This document shows positions 30,640 through 42,900 of a stretch of 64,000 nt of DNA, in pieces. The first letter of the stretch is position 1. Every line of letters starts with the position of its first letter. Under the pieces are notes generated by a model. It did not search any database. It saw nothing but the letters and a program-made list of their open reading frames with translations, and was not told where the DNA came from. This DNA comes from Solea solea (Eukaryota > Chordata > Actinopteri > Pleuronectiformes > Soleidae). The translations under genes and the position numbers were made by a program. The stretch lies in assembly GCF_958295425.1 (NCBI RefSeq), contig NC_081140.1, positions 7,943,698 to 8,007,697 on the forward strand, given 5' to 3'.

Positions 30640-31664
30640 TTCACTCCCACGCTCATGTTGTGCGACCGCTGAAAACACACTGTACTGTATATGCTCTTCT
30701 TCTTCTTCTTCTTCTTCCTCGCTGCATCGCAAACATCAGTAGACGCGTGTTCCTGTGGTCAGTGTTGTGGCAGCACGCCTGCAGATGTGTCGCTTGGTCG
30801 AAGAGTGTCGCTCTGCTTTGATGTCATTTGTCGTTTTGACATAGTATTACTCAGACTTACCACTCGCATGTTGAGTGACCTGATTCCTGTATTGCATTTG
30901 CTTTTATTAAAAAACACGTAAAGACACACACATTCTGTGTTTTTCTGTGCTTTCCTCCTTCCGGACTGTAACTAGAGCTGCTACGACAGCTAATTCATCT
31001 TAATATAAATAATGTTTTTTGTTTTATTGCTGTAAACTTGAAATCAATCAAAAACAATTACCCACAGCTGATACCAGAAGTTAATAATATAATATAATTA
31101 TAATATAAGTTATGCAATAAATCTTAACCCTTGAACACCGAAAGTATCGTAGGCGACAGGTTTGCGCAAGTGCACTTTGCATTACCGTAATTACACATCG
31201 GTTTCTGACAGCTGAGAAGTTGCACATCATAGCCAACGTGGTTATTACGGTAATTTCACTCGTGCAGTTGCAGGAAGCCGGCGAATCAGCGCCTTTGTCA
31301 CCAGAGAGGAGAGAATTTGAAAAATGCCTGTGCATAGTTTCCCTTTTTTGGCCTGTTTTTGGAGATTGAGACACAAACTCACACAAATGTTATTTTAAAT
31401 ATGTTTTCAAATTTCAAATTTAACACTACTAGTGCTTTTTCTAAATACAACTGTTCTTCATTTCAAATGGTTAATACACTATTTCAACATGCAGCAAACT
31501 ATAAATAATTGCCAGATATTGAAAGTAATACTGGAAAACTGGGAAAAAGCACTTACTCACAGGACATTTTCTGGCTCTTTTATGGTTGAAATAAGCAAAT
31601 TTATTTCGTAGCCTAAAGAGTATCTCCAGCGACTCGTATGTCACACTGAAAACAACAAAAACTC

Positions 31665-31745
31665 AACTATGTCAGGTAATGTAACGCAGCTGTGAGTGGT
31701 CATCAAGACTAGAAAAACACTATATAAATACAGACCATTATACAT
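31665..31745 (+). repeat. SINE/LINE 3' tail fragment
   Basis: The segment GCTGTGAGTGGTCATCAAGA ... CTATATAAATACAGACCATT is the common 3' tail of fish LINE-SINE pairs. A related tail ends the SINE at 47490-47735. Confidence 0.55.
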
Positions 31746-31969
31746 TTTCACTTGCTCTTTAAAAAAATAAATAAATAAAATTATTAATTATTATTTTTTC
31801 TTTTTTTTTTCTTCTCAGTGTGGGACCAGTTACCCCTGAACTGGTCACTCACACAGTATGTCCAATTTTACACCTGTGCAATTTTTTCATGCGTGCAATC
31901 TCTCGTGCAATTTACATATAGTGTATTTTTTACTCTCTTATTAGTGAGTACAATTTTGTTTTTAATATC

Positions 31970-32265
31970 TAAATGTTTACTCTGAATTGACCATAGGCGT
32001 GATTGTGAGAGTGAATGGTTGTTTGTCTCTATGTAACTGTCCAGGGCCTTAAGTCAGCTGAGGTTGGCACGGCTCCCTCCGCGACATGTGGAGGATAAAA
32101 CAGTAGAAGATGGATGGATGGATGTAGTATATCTACATTTTCTTATGCATTACTTGCACATAGGTTCTTCTGTTGAGAGAAAGCAGCACAAAATGTCATT
32201 GTACCTGTGTATAACGACAATAAAGCTCATTCTATTTTATTCTATTCTATTCTATTCCATTATCT
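31970..32265 (+). repeat. Fish repeat fragment followed by a LINE tail with TTCTA repeats
   Basis: Begins CTCTGAATTGACCATAGGCG and ends with GATGGATGGATG near 32135. A second tail (CAAAATGTCATTGTACCTGT, ACAATAAAGCTCATTCTA) follows, running into (TATTC)n to 32258. Confidence 0.6.
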
Positions 32266-33984
32266 TTAGTGTCATTAGTCTTTGCCCCCTAATGATGAGC
32301 TGCCACAGGAAGTTAGAGAATATACTTTTTCCACCACCTTGCCACCCTGTATATATCTCAGTGTCAGGCTGTGTCAAAATGTCGTGATTTATATGGTAGA
32401 AAATGACACAATACGGTTAAAGACGAGAGACTGTTTTTAAAGTTTAAAATAGCATCAAAGTAGAGGAGGCGGCAGAGGAGAGAAGGGGAAGAGATGAAAG
32501 GCCCAAGCTGACTTTAGAAGAAGCCTCCCCAAAATCTGAAAGCACTTGCTCAGACTCCTTTCTTCACTGTGCTGCTGTTGCACACACCAAGCAAACAGAA
32601 GAGAGAACGGGTTGCTCAGACTGCACAACCCTGATCAGCACACACACACACACACACACACACGCGCTCATGGTTACGTATCCACGCACACACGGATGCT
32701 CGCTCACATGACTACACACACTTGTCAGGCAGATGTAGGTCTGTGTGTGGGAGCAGTTTGACTCACGACAGTCAGATAGAGGAGCAAACACAACATCCCC
32801 TCCCCCCTCTTTACCTCTGGGTTTCTTTCTAGCACACACACACACACACACACCTGATGAGGATAATAGCATTAAGTGTGGGAGTATTTCCGCAAACTCC
32901 TCGCACCTCTTAGCTCATTCAGTTTGTGAGAATGTATCGTCATTAACACAGAGCAGAAATATTTCATGACACTATGTTTCCAACTGTCATTTCCATCAGT
33001 GCAGCTGTGCTCTGTCATTTTGGGGGAAAAAAACAAACAAAAAAACCCAAAAGCAAACAAAACAAATGAGGCCAAAACATGACACAACGTTTCCATTGTC
33101 TGTTGCAGGGTATCAGAAACACTCTGATCGTGTTCAGCGTTGTGAAATGTTCCAAAGAGTTGTTAATCACTTGTTTTATGTAGATGTAGCGGTGAACTTT
33201 GCTCACAGACACACATTGGGGAGACCTGAGCGCTGAACGCGTGTGAATGGTAATTGTGAGCATCTCGCTGGCTGTGCTCCGGAAATGAGCTGCGGTTTTG
33301 AGGCTGTTTCATTAACTTCACACAGTGATATCTGCCAAAAGCATCTCATCTCTGTTTCCAACCACAGGCACAAAAAGAAAATGAAAACAATGGTGTCCGA
33401 TATATTTATCATTGGGCGTATCTGACCTAGAGGTTTTTTTAATTTTTTTTATTTTTTTACAGTGCTCTAAAACAGACATTAAAATGACATGAGATGAGGA
33501 TGTTGCCTGCAGTGCTGTTCATCTATTTTTGTATTATACAGACAGCTTGAGATTAATAATTGAAACATATACAACACTGTTTGAATTTAGGCGTGTACGG
33601 AACTATCAATACAGTAGAATATAGAAATACTTTGAATTATTGTTATAACCCTGGGTCACGTGTTTTGGGTTCATCTGGCATTTTAATGTGCAGTTTCTCG
33701 CCTCCTTGTGTCCGTGTGTCTGTCAGTCTCTCAGGTGGATGTCAGCAACCAGGTGTCACACTGTGAGTGGCTCATTTAAAGTAGATTGAGTGGATGGAGT
33801 GACAAAAACCCTCCTTAACCTGCACTGTGGGCTTTCATCCTCACCTTCCCAAGCGAGTCCTGTGGCGTTTCAAAATCGTTAAATGTAGTTTTGTCGCAGT
33901 GAGTGAAGATTGGAAAATGAAGTTGTTGTATGGGCGTGGTAAGCTGCAGTGAGTAGATTCTTTGCTTTTGAGAGTTTTTGTTTA

Positions 33985-34260
33985 CTTAAAGGAACACTCT
34001 ACTTACTAGAATAGAGGTAGTATTTTTGAAAAATTGTTCTTCGAGTTGAGAAATATCTTCATTCTTTTCTTTGTTATGTTTGTTTTTCTTTGTTGTTTGC
34101 TATGTGCCCACTTGGTCCTGTTACCGTAACTGTTAGCAAAGATGGCGGACACTGTTTACATTCTGGGAATGAGGTCCCGCCCCCCTACGAGTGGCTCTAA
34201 AAAGTGCGGAATTAGCGTTGCAGTTTCAAGGCTCAAGTGTCACTGGTTAAAAAAATACAT
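33985..34260. repeat. Foldback-type dispersed repeat, copy 2 (opposite orientation of the core)
   Basis: The left arm TTACTAGAATAGAGGTAGTA ... GAGTTGAGAAATATCTTCAT matches 17830-17915 directly. The core TAACTGTTAGCAAAGATGGC ... GAATGAGGTCCCGC is the inverse complement of 17940-18045. One end is truncated. Confidence 0.65.
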
Positions 34261-34996
34261 TTATTTTAACAATTATATATCAGAAATATTCTTGACAGTT
34301 GTTTTTGTATTGTATTTAATCCTCTGACTGCTTCTTGGCTGCAGGCCTTGACTCTCCTTCCCTCCTTCCTCTTCGCTTACTGGACATAAAACATTTTTTT
34401 TCGACATTGTTTATTATTCTATTATTTTTGTTATTGTGAGAGTTTTTCGTCATCACCGCTGTGTCGGGATATGTATCGTATCATCAGATTCCTGCTAATT
34501 AAACAGCCTGAGAACATGTTTAAGTGAGGTGCACCTCATAAACTGACAGCTGTTCATACAGAAAACATACATTTCTTTATTCAAAATACGACAAACAAGT
34601 TGTTGTTTTTTTGTTGTTTTTTACAGTACTCCAACTTTTTATATTAAAAATTATACCAATTGCACAGGAGGCACAAAATATACACTACTAAATTAGAACA
34701 TAATTAGCATCACAAAAGTAGATTTAATGACAGTTGTGTTGGATTGAATTGGACTGTACAGCTAGATGTAATATACAGATAATATATAGGTGTATATACA
34801 GAAAAAAGACACAATATAAACATGGATGTAAATCACTGCGGTGGTGTTGGCACACAAAACAGTGTAAATAATGGATGTGAGTGGGAAAATTTAAATACAT
34901 CAAACCAAAAGCCTGTGTGTGTGTGGAGCACGCTCCTGTATGTGTCCTTTGCCCATGCAGCCTTTACACCACGTGACCTAGTGGACTGTCTCGACT

Positions 34997-35066
34997 CTAT
35001 CCCATCCTGTTCACGACACTGTAAGGGTCGTCGGAGCGAGTGCGAGGGTTCAGTTGCTGCCAAAAC

Positions 35067-35108
<42 letters not shown>

Positions 35109-38074
35109 TGGTCTTAAATGTGTATTACATCGCAGTCATATTTGACTCGGAGGGTCTAAGGAAGCTCAGCACAACAGTCTAAACTCTTCACTCTAACTAA
35201 CAACTCGAACAAGCCACAGTGCGTCTCTGGTTTAGCTCATATACCAACACAATTTGTGAAAAACAAAAAGTCAGCACGGCGTGACAGTGAACCAGCACAC
35301 ATGTACACTGACGGAGCTAAATTTAGCCCAGCCATCATTATTTTGACAATTTTAGACCTGTGATTTTCTGACTGTGACCTGTCAAAATGGCTGCAGTGCA
35401 CACAAACCAGAGCACAGTATGAACCCTAATGTGTAAATATAACCTACGCAATTTTGTCAAAATCTAAAAAACAACAACTTAATAATACCAGGCGTTTCTT
35501 CATTTCACATGAATTGTGACTTACAATACAACAACAGTGATCTTAATGTATTGATATCTTATGTCCTTTCTTCAATAGGTCAATAATGATAACTAGCATC
35601 TTTGCAATGTGTCCACGAGGGACTTTTGATGACACGGCTGGGTGTCATTTCTCATTGCGATGTGTTACGTTAGGTTATGTGGCTGCGCAGACATGTATAA
35701 CAAAACTGACGACGGAGAATGCAGCACCTGGTCCAGTACCTACCTCATAAGGAGAAGAGGTGCTAGGTGGAGCGTGGCCTCCTGAACGAGCAGGTACTGC
35801 AAGACAATAACAGATATCATTTCCATGAGTGTTTGTGACATTGTACTTTCAACTTTACTCACAAGAATGCTTGGTAATTCATTGTACATGCATTTAGACC
35901 ACGGGTGCTTCAAGGAACTTGACCTGAATCCAACAAAAACAAGTGACATCGGGCCTAGTTATCTAGTTTCTAACCATGTTATAATTGCATTCTCATGCTG
36001 TATTCACACCAAATCAATCTCTGTCGTGCCACAGGATAATTTTCACATGTACCATATTATTTTAAACGTAAGTATAGTAAGTTCTCCATAGACATTTCCA
36101 CAACAGAGAGTGCAACAATGTTTTGGTTGATGGTGACAAGATACGCCAAATTCTTCTGTTTAAAATCTGTTTAAAATACAGCAGCTCGCACTATGTACAC
36201 CAGACGCAACCTGAAAAATGTGTCCGGTATGAGCACAGCATCATGCTCACAACCTAGTGGAGCTGTCACTGAATTGCTGTTGATGTGGAGTAATATAGCA
36301 AGTCTTGTTGCCCACCCATGATTTAGACACGTTATATAAATCCTTGTTATATCAGGATAAACTCGATAAGGCTACATATGTACGTAGGTTATGCCTTTCA
36401 TCCACATTACCCCGGCATTTTAGGGAAAACTTGGAAAAAAAAAATCCATAACAATCAAGTTGAATTCAATTAAATCGAATAATTTATCTAAAAAATGGAA
36501 AAGGTTTCATTGTGCTGCATTTAAGTATAGTTTTTGCAAAAAACAAATACCTAAAATATGCAATTACGTGCACTCGCTTCCTAATTGGCTCTTGTCGGCC
36601 CCCAACTCAATCAATTGTGACCAAAAAGCTCAGTTTCTTGTTTTCCTTAAGCAAACAACTACAGAAAGGAGAGTGCACTTCCTGTTTCCACTGGCTTGCA
36701 CATGCCCAGTGTACCTGAATGTTTTTAGCTTTATAGTAAAGATTACTGCTGGAAACACTCGTCTGGATACTGAATGTTTCACTTAAAATTCCATTTTTAA
36801 ATGAAAACGCAGTAGTACGGATGTAGCCAGTACCTCAATATGAAATATTTTCAAGGGGATGAGTTGCTTGACACTAATAGTTGAGATTAAGCCTACGTAT
36901 TAGTCCTGTCCCATTTTGAGTCAGTGGAACACCTGAAATAGGACTTACAAGAACTTTAGCAGCGGCATGAATTAACATACCGTGTCTTTAATCCACTGCA
37001 GTGACTTAAAAAACAACTTAAAAATCAGCATGTATCAAAACCAAATCATTCTTACTCGGCAAAGGTGATTTGATTAAAACTCTAAGACTGAGTGAACATT
37101 TACGTTTTGGAGTCTGTGTAGGTTTGGCTGAGCTTTTGTTCTTGGTGCACTTGTAGATGAAGATCATCAGAGTCATTGTCGCGACCACGTCCACAGTGAT
37201 GGCCAGCAGGAACGTAAGCCCGTCGAGCTCCACACAATTTGCACATGCTAGAGAACAAAGACGGAACGTTAAAGACGCGTTGGCTCAGAGAGGACAAGTG
37301 ATTCAGGAAGCACATCATGAGAAATGATAGGGTACTGCATTTTACTCACCTTTTCCTTTCACGTAGAAATAATATTTAACGTCTTTATCACCGTCTGGTT
37401 CCTTGTATGTACAGTGGTACAAGCCTCTGGTTTCACTTTTGTAGGTATTTTTATAACTATCCATATTTCTTCCCACTTCTTTGCCATTTTTGTGCCATGT
37501 TCCCTCCAATGGACAGGTCATTTCGAACTCCGCGCCACTGAATGTTACTGAGAAAAGACAAGACGCAAACATCCATATACACACACACACACGAGCATCC
37601 TTGTATCCAGTTCTTTTTCATCATTAAAGGAGGACAATGTGAGGATCCAAGAGATGAGGTGCATCGTGGTTTTCAAGTACGAACACCTCTGACGTTTAAA
37701 ATCATTTTCTCTCTCTTACAACACGTTCATCACACCATGAATGATAAAGTTACACATTTACCAATCAACAACCAAGAAAAATAAATGATAAAATAAAAGA
37801 ACACAATGAACGACTACAGCAAGTTCAACCAAACGTGAGTGACTAAGAGAAGCGTTCGGTTAAGTGTGGTGTGACCTCGCTACACAGATGTCACAGTTCT
37901 CCTACAAAACAAAAGTACAGGACATTGAACGCTATCAGACTATGCTTTTATCTAAATTCAGAGAAGCAAAATATAAATATGGGACTTTAAAAATGTAAAA
38001 TATTTACCCATCCCAGTATCCTTCGCGGTAGCTACGCACAGGAAGAGCACGGCGAGAGCAGCTTGAAAAGCCAT
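34997..38074 (-). CDS. cd3e: CD3 epsilon chain of the T-cell receptor complex (five exons, 173 aa)
   Basis: Invariant TCR subunit that pairs with gamma/delta-type chains and signals through one ITAM. Minus-strand exons: 38008-38074, 37350-37547, 37104-37247, 35744-35796, 34997-35056, all with GT-AG borders and one frame. Signal peptide about 1-18 (AALAVLFLCVATA). The compact Ig-like ectodomain has Cys34 (MTCPLEGTW) and Cys68 (GLYHCTY). The stalk is C90-A-N-C93-VELD. The membrane helix is about 98-120 with Asp108 (ITVDVVAT), the acidic residue needed for TCR assembly. The basic KCTKNKSSAKP follows, then a Pro-rich segment (HAPPSTSSP) and the ITAM YEQL-9 residues-YSVV, split between the last two exons as in other CD3E genes. 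The last exon (60 nt) is too short to stand out alone. The tail differs from human: spacing 9 and Val at the final ITAM position. It starts about 1.9 kb from the mpzl2 start, head to head. Confidence 0.93.
35066..35108. repeat. (GAAA)n / (TTTC)n acting as polypyrimidine tract
   Basis: On the minus strand this (CTTT)n run lies immediately before the TTTTGGCAG acceptor of the last cd3e coding exon. Confidence 0.95.
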
Positions 38075-38235
38075 GCTGGTCGCTTCCTGAAGATGACCCC
38101 TGCTTTTGATCTGGGCCTCGAGATGTGATTATTGTATAGAACTAATGTGTGAATGTCTCTTCTACAAGATACGGACGGCATCAATCTGTCACCTCGGTGA
38201 AACAGAAAGAATAAATGGTGAAGACCACTTCCTCC

Positions 38236-38274
<39 letters not shown>

Positions 38275-38278
38275 CTCA

Positions 38279-38313
<35 letters not shown>

Positions 38314-39560
38314 GAGGTGTATTGTCTCCCTTATCCAGCACAGTAATATACTGCATTAAAAACTGCTTGTTTTTATAAAGGAAGATACTGCGATATCACA
38401 GTAATAGGTGACATAACAGTGACAGCTGTCAGTACACAGTAGTTTTCTATAAAATGTATCCAATATTTAAGTACAGTATCTACATGTAAACACAGTCATT
38501 TGCTGTGAACGTACAGTCGGATATTTTACAGTGTATCTTTTTACAGGTGTTGGAAATGTCTCAGATGCAAACTGTTGCAGTAAATATCAACTTTATCACA
38601 CACACACACACACACATGATAGTTCACAAGCTGAGAAATTAAATGAGAAGCTGTAAAAAAAAACATTTTACAAAAAAGAACAGGTTAACTGATGCCAAAC
38701 CTGTAGCTCATCCTTGAAGTAGTATTTTCCTGTATAAATACTGTATTTGACTGTATAAAACACACTTTGTTGGCTGTAATAGTAAAGTACTTTCACAAGA
38801 AAACACAAAAGTACAGAGTTATATTGTACATTCTCACAGCTTAAGCCTGTGAAATCCTGTAAATACTGTATTTTGCAGTGTACAATTAATGTGTCAAAAG
38901 TTTGACGTTTCTTATGTTTACTATTGAACATTTTGTGTGTAAATATCTCGTCTTTGCCAATTCTTTCACAATTGGTGCAATGACACATGTTGTCATGGCC
39001 AGACATAAAGATGAGAGAACACTCAACCGCCTTCATTTTCTTAAAGGCAAAGTGCAGCTCTGCCCCCAAGTGGTTCAAACCAGGAACCAGACTGTTATTT
39101 GTCTGGATATTTGGATTTTATTGACAAAATTCAGGTTCTGAAAATTTGGTTCCATATTTGATTCTATATATGTTTGTGTGTATATATATGCCTATATATA
39201 TTTATATATCTAGATATAGACATCTAAATATAAATATATGCATATTTAAAATATTATACAGTATATACTGCATAATATTAAACCACATTTCCAACATTTA
39301 CATCACCAATAGAAGAGACAGATGGTCCTGTTAAAAGTGCTGTAATCGAAATAAATAAATGTCTATAATCAAAAAAATCATGATAAATAAAAATGATATG
39401 ATAAAGAGGAAAACTATTGTAACCAGCAACAGAGGGAGTAAGTAAAAAAGAATTGGTAAAAGTGGTAGAAAGTAGCGAACAAAAGATGCTTATGTTCAAA
39501 AGTGGGTGTTTTAAATGTTTCAAAGAGTGCATTTTTGAAAGATTATTTTCCAGGGTAAGG
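38075..39560 (-). promoter_or_regulatory. cd3e upstream region with CT/CA compound microsatellite
   Basis: A (CT)n run at about 38240-38270 followed by (CA)n to about 38310 sits 170-240 bp upstream of the cd3e ATG. The rest to 39560 is AT-rich with a small (CA)n at 38599-38616 and no other gene. Confidence 0.4.
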
Positions 39561-39944
39561 GTTTGCGCAACAGCTGTGGCATGGCGCCACGCGCTTCACG
39601 CAGCAGCAGCAGCAGCGGCGGAACAGGTTGGGTGACCATCGATAGGAATTCTCCGGCTCGAGTGTATGTTAGAAAGTCAGCAGCGAGGAGAGGGGGGAGA
39701 CTTTGTTACTCCGCCCGAGAACTGTGGTGGGAGGGAGCTGAAGTGAAGTGTGTGAGGGCAGTGGCGAGTTGGGACGCGTCTTTGGAGAGACACGGTGCTG
39801 GAGAGGACCCTCCGTGAATACATGCTTTCGTCCCTTTAAAACAAGACACATACAAAGACTTGTGGGTCCGTGTGAGTCACGGCGGAGGCGTCTCAGTGGG
39901 TCAGTTGACTCTCCGGTCTGTTGGTTCGTCGGACTGTCCATCCA
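39560..39944 (+). promoter_or_regulatory. GC-rich 5' flank/5' UTR of mpzl2
   Basis: A local rise in CpG with an AGC triplet run (about 39600-39620) just before the mpzl2 start codon, as expected of a CpG-rich promoter. The transcription start is not determined. Confidence 0.45.
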
Positions 39945-42900
39945 ATGTGCGTAAAGGGGCTCTATTTCCTCACCGTCCTGACTGGACTCGCAGTTTCAGG
40001 TGAGACCCGGATTTGGGGTGGTTTGGGGGGGGTTTGTCTACATGTGTGGAATGAACTGTTTGAAGGTGTTTACCCATGTTTCCGAGCTTTTCTAACTCGA
40101 CCAGTCAAACATAGTCAATATTTCTCATTTCGAGGACACAATCATATTCCTCTCCTCGACCGTGCTTGTGTTCCACCACTTGTTTTCTCAAACACCAGGA
40201 GTCGTGTTAAGGTTTAACAGGACGATCCTTCAGAGACGCTTCCCGGCAATCAAGGTCTGAGAGTAAAACCCTGATTGTGTGTCCATCAGTGAAAGCTCCA
40301 CAGGGAGCCTTCATCTCTTTGCGCGCGGCCGTGCGTCATTGGGAAGTGGAGTATTTGGCACCGTTGGCACCAAGTGGGCCGCTCAAGCAGTCACTTGTGA
40401 CAACTTGATGACTTTCTACTGTGGGCAACAAATCCTGTAGGCATTGTTTATGCAAACTCGCTCCTTTCCGGCCTATTAATGTGCATCCGTGCTTACGTTC
40501 ACAGGGACTGTTAAGTGGCCCAGTGGACGCAGATAAGTCCACCTGCTTCCCGTACAAGAAGGCAGGATATGTCAGCAGGATCAGAAACACACAGCCATGT
40601 AAATAAACACTAATGGAGAATGTCAGCTGGTTATTGCTCCGTCTAATGGAACACGTTTTAATCTGTTTCACCTTATGAGTGGCAATTCATTCAGCAGCCA
40701 CCAGCGTGTTTAACCTTGAATTTATCTGTGTCCATCCCAGTAAAGTGGATTATATTGATTGGACTTGTCCATCCTCTGCCAAAGTGTCATGTAGGGGATT
40801 CTCAATAGCATCAGAAAGCTTCTTATGTTTATAAGCAGCGTGTGCTTGCAGATTAGTGGATGAAGAGGTGTAGATGATCAAATAACAGCCTGTGGACGGA
40901 AGGTCAGGCGTGTTGTGACTGAGTTCAGCTGCTTCTCACTGTTTTTATGGTTGGCTTCCGCTGCCTTTGGGTTTTCTGTGTTGGTTAATTTGGGACAGCG
41001 TGATAAAACAAGCCAGCACCCTCGTCATCTCGTCCTCATGGGGAACATGTTGTACAGCTGCAGTTACACTCTATTAGGCTAGAATAATTCCTTTTCATTT
41101 CTCCCTCTTCTCGTTTCTCCTCCAAGACGTAGTCGGTTTTCCCCCGATATGTTTGGCCATTTTCTTTTTGAACACATATGACTGTGTGCAACTGTGTAAA
41201 AAAAGAAAGCTTTAGAGACGGCAGCATTTATTAAGTTTCTGAGAACAATAAAAGGGAAGGTCTCACAAATAAATAATACTTGGCGGATGTCGGAGTCGTT
41301 TTTTGGATAAAAAGTGTGTCTCACATAGACCAAACAGAATAATCTTTCTTCCCTCTTACTTCTGCAACCACAGCAAGTTTTGCGGCACCAGCAATCGTCC
41401 ATCACTCTGGAAGATAAACGCTCTGTACTGTGTTTACTGTAAAATGGAAGGCGACAGACTTTAACTGTGAGGTGTAGTCTATTGTGAAAAGGAGAATATT
41501 GCTGAAAATAGAGACAATCTGCAGGTTAGTCTATATTTTCTTGTCAACAGGGAACAGGGGAAGAAACGCTAGTTGTGGCAACAATTTTATAAGAACCCCT
41601 CTTAAACGTGATCGGTCATGTCCAAGAGACTGCAGTGACACCACTGTCAGAAACTGTTTAACAGGAGTTTTTCCTCACTCCATGTGAGGGTCTAAGGATA
41701 GAGGGTTTCACTTACTGTACGGACTGTAAACCCCCTTTGAAGCAAACTGTGTTTGTGAAAAAAAAGTGCAGCCAAAAGCTTCCTTAAAGTGCCCTTTTTT
41801 TTCAGTAAAAAAATAAAGTAATGAAGTAATTTATAGTCTGAGTGCCAAAATAAAAAAAATAAAAAAAGAGGTTTCGTCAGACTAGTTTCGATCTAAACCG
41901 TTGAGAAATGAATAACAGATAGGCTGCCGTGTTCAGTTTGTGGTATAGTGTCATCATTGCTTTCATGGAGGGGTAAATGAACGTCAATTAGCTTGAGTCT
42001 GACTCCCAATCGCTTTATCTGGTTATGTTTGTCTTTGAGAAATTTGAGAAATTCAACTTAGTACAATTTCTGTTTACATGTAGTTTAAAGGTCAATAGTT
42101 CAGAGTGTTGTTTTTAAAACAATCTATACTCCAAGAGGAGATTCAAGTAGTTTCTTGACATTGTTTTTCACCCTCTGCCGTCTGTTTTTATTCTTCCTTT
42201 AATTCTTTTCCTCCAACATCTCAACTTCAACTCAAACCAAAAACAGAAACAGGTTCAAAGGCTGTGTGACGTGTGCCAACCTGTCCTGACTTACAGGTTT
42301 AGCACACACACACACACAAAGTGACTGTTGTCAAACGCAGCACACACTGGCTTATTGGACGTTGTCAGGTTGACAGGAGACAAGCAGCTTGTTTGCGTTT
42401 AGTGGGATGTAACCGTTATCTCTGTGCCACGGTGTCTCTAATCTCGCCGCAATGATGGGTCAGCGGAACACAACAGAACTGTGTTTTTTTCGCTGCGCTC
42501 GTGCTGTGTGTGTTGACACACCTAGAGGGACGTCTGGGCCTTTGTTTGCTGGGTTGATGGGATGGCCTTGGGGTGTGGGGAGTCGACAATGACACGTTCA
42601 TGTGTACGAACACATCAATCCCTGACACAAAGGGCTCAGGGTGGCGGGCGCACGTACCTGTGAAATGTCGGATGGAGAGTGTGTGAAAGCGAGGCACTCC
42701 CTCTGCCTCAAGCTTATAAACCACAGGACTGCACTCAGCTCCGATTGTAAACAGGGATTTGATTTATTATTATTTTTAGTTTTTCCAGTGAATTGAAAGT
42801 GTTCGCAGGGTCATCTAAGGTCTGCGTGTGTGCACGCGCTGAAGTCGACACATGGTCGGTCCATCAGTTAAGCGCTGCTGTTATTGTAGCTGGATTGTGC

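Larger units (their letters stand above)
30640..34996. other. Tail-to-tail intergenic region between the two CD3 genes
   Basis: Includes the CD3 gamma/delta 3' UTR (ATTAAA 30906-30911) and the cd3e 3' UTR (minus-strand AATAAA at 34576-34581). Between them are repeat pieces listed separately and (CA)n runs at about 32640-32663 and 32834-32851. No additional gene seen. Confidence 0.7.

Noticed and set aside
41079..41405. 108-codon Cys-containing minus-strand ORF in mpzl2 intron 1
   Set aside because: No family motif, no consistent splice sites, ordinary chance length for this composition.
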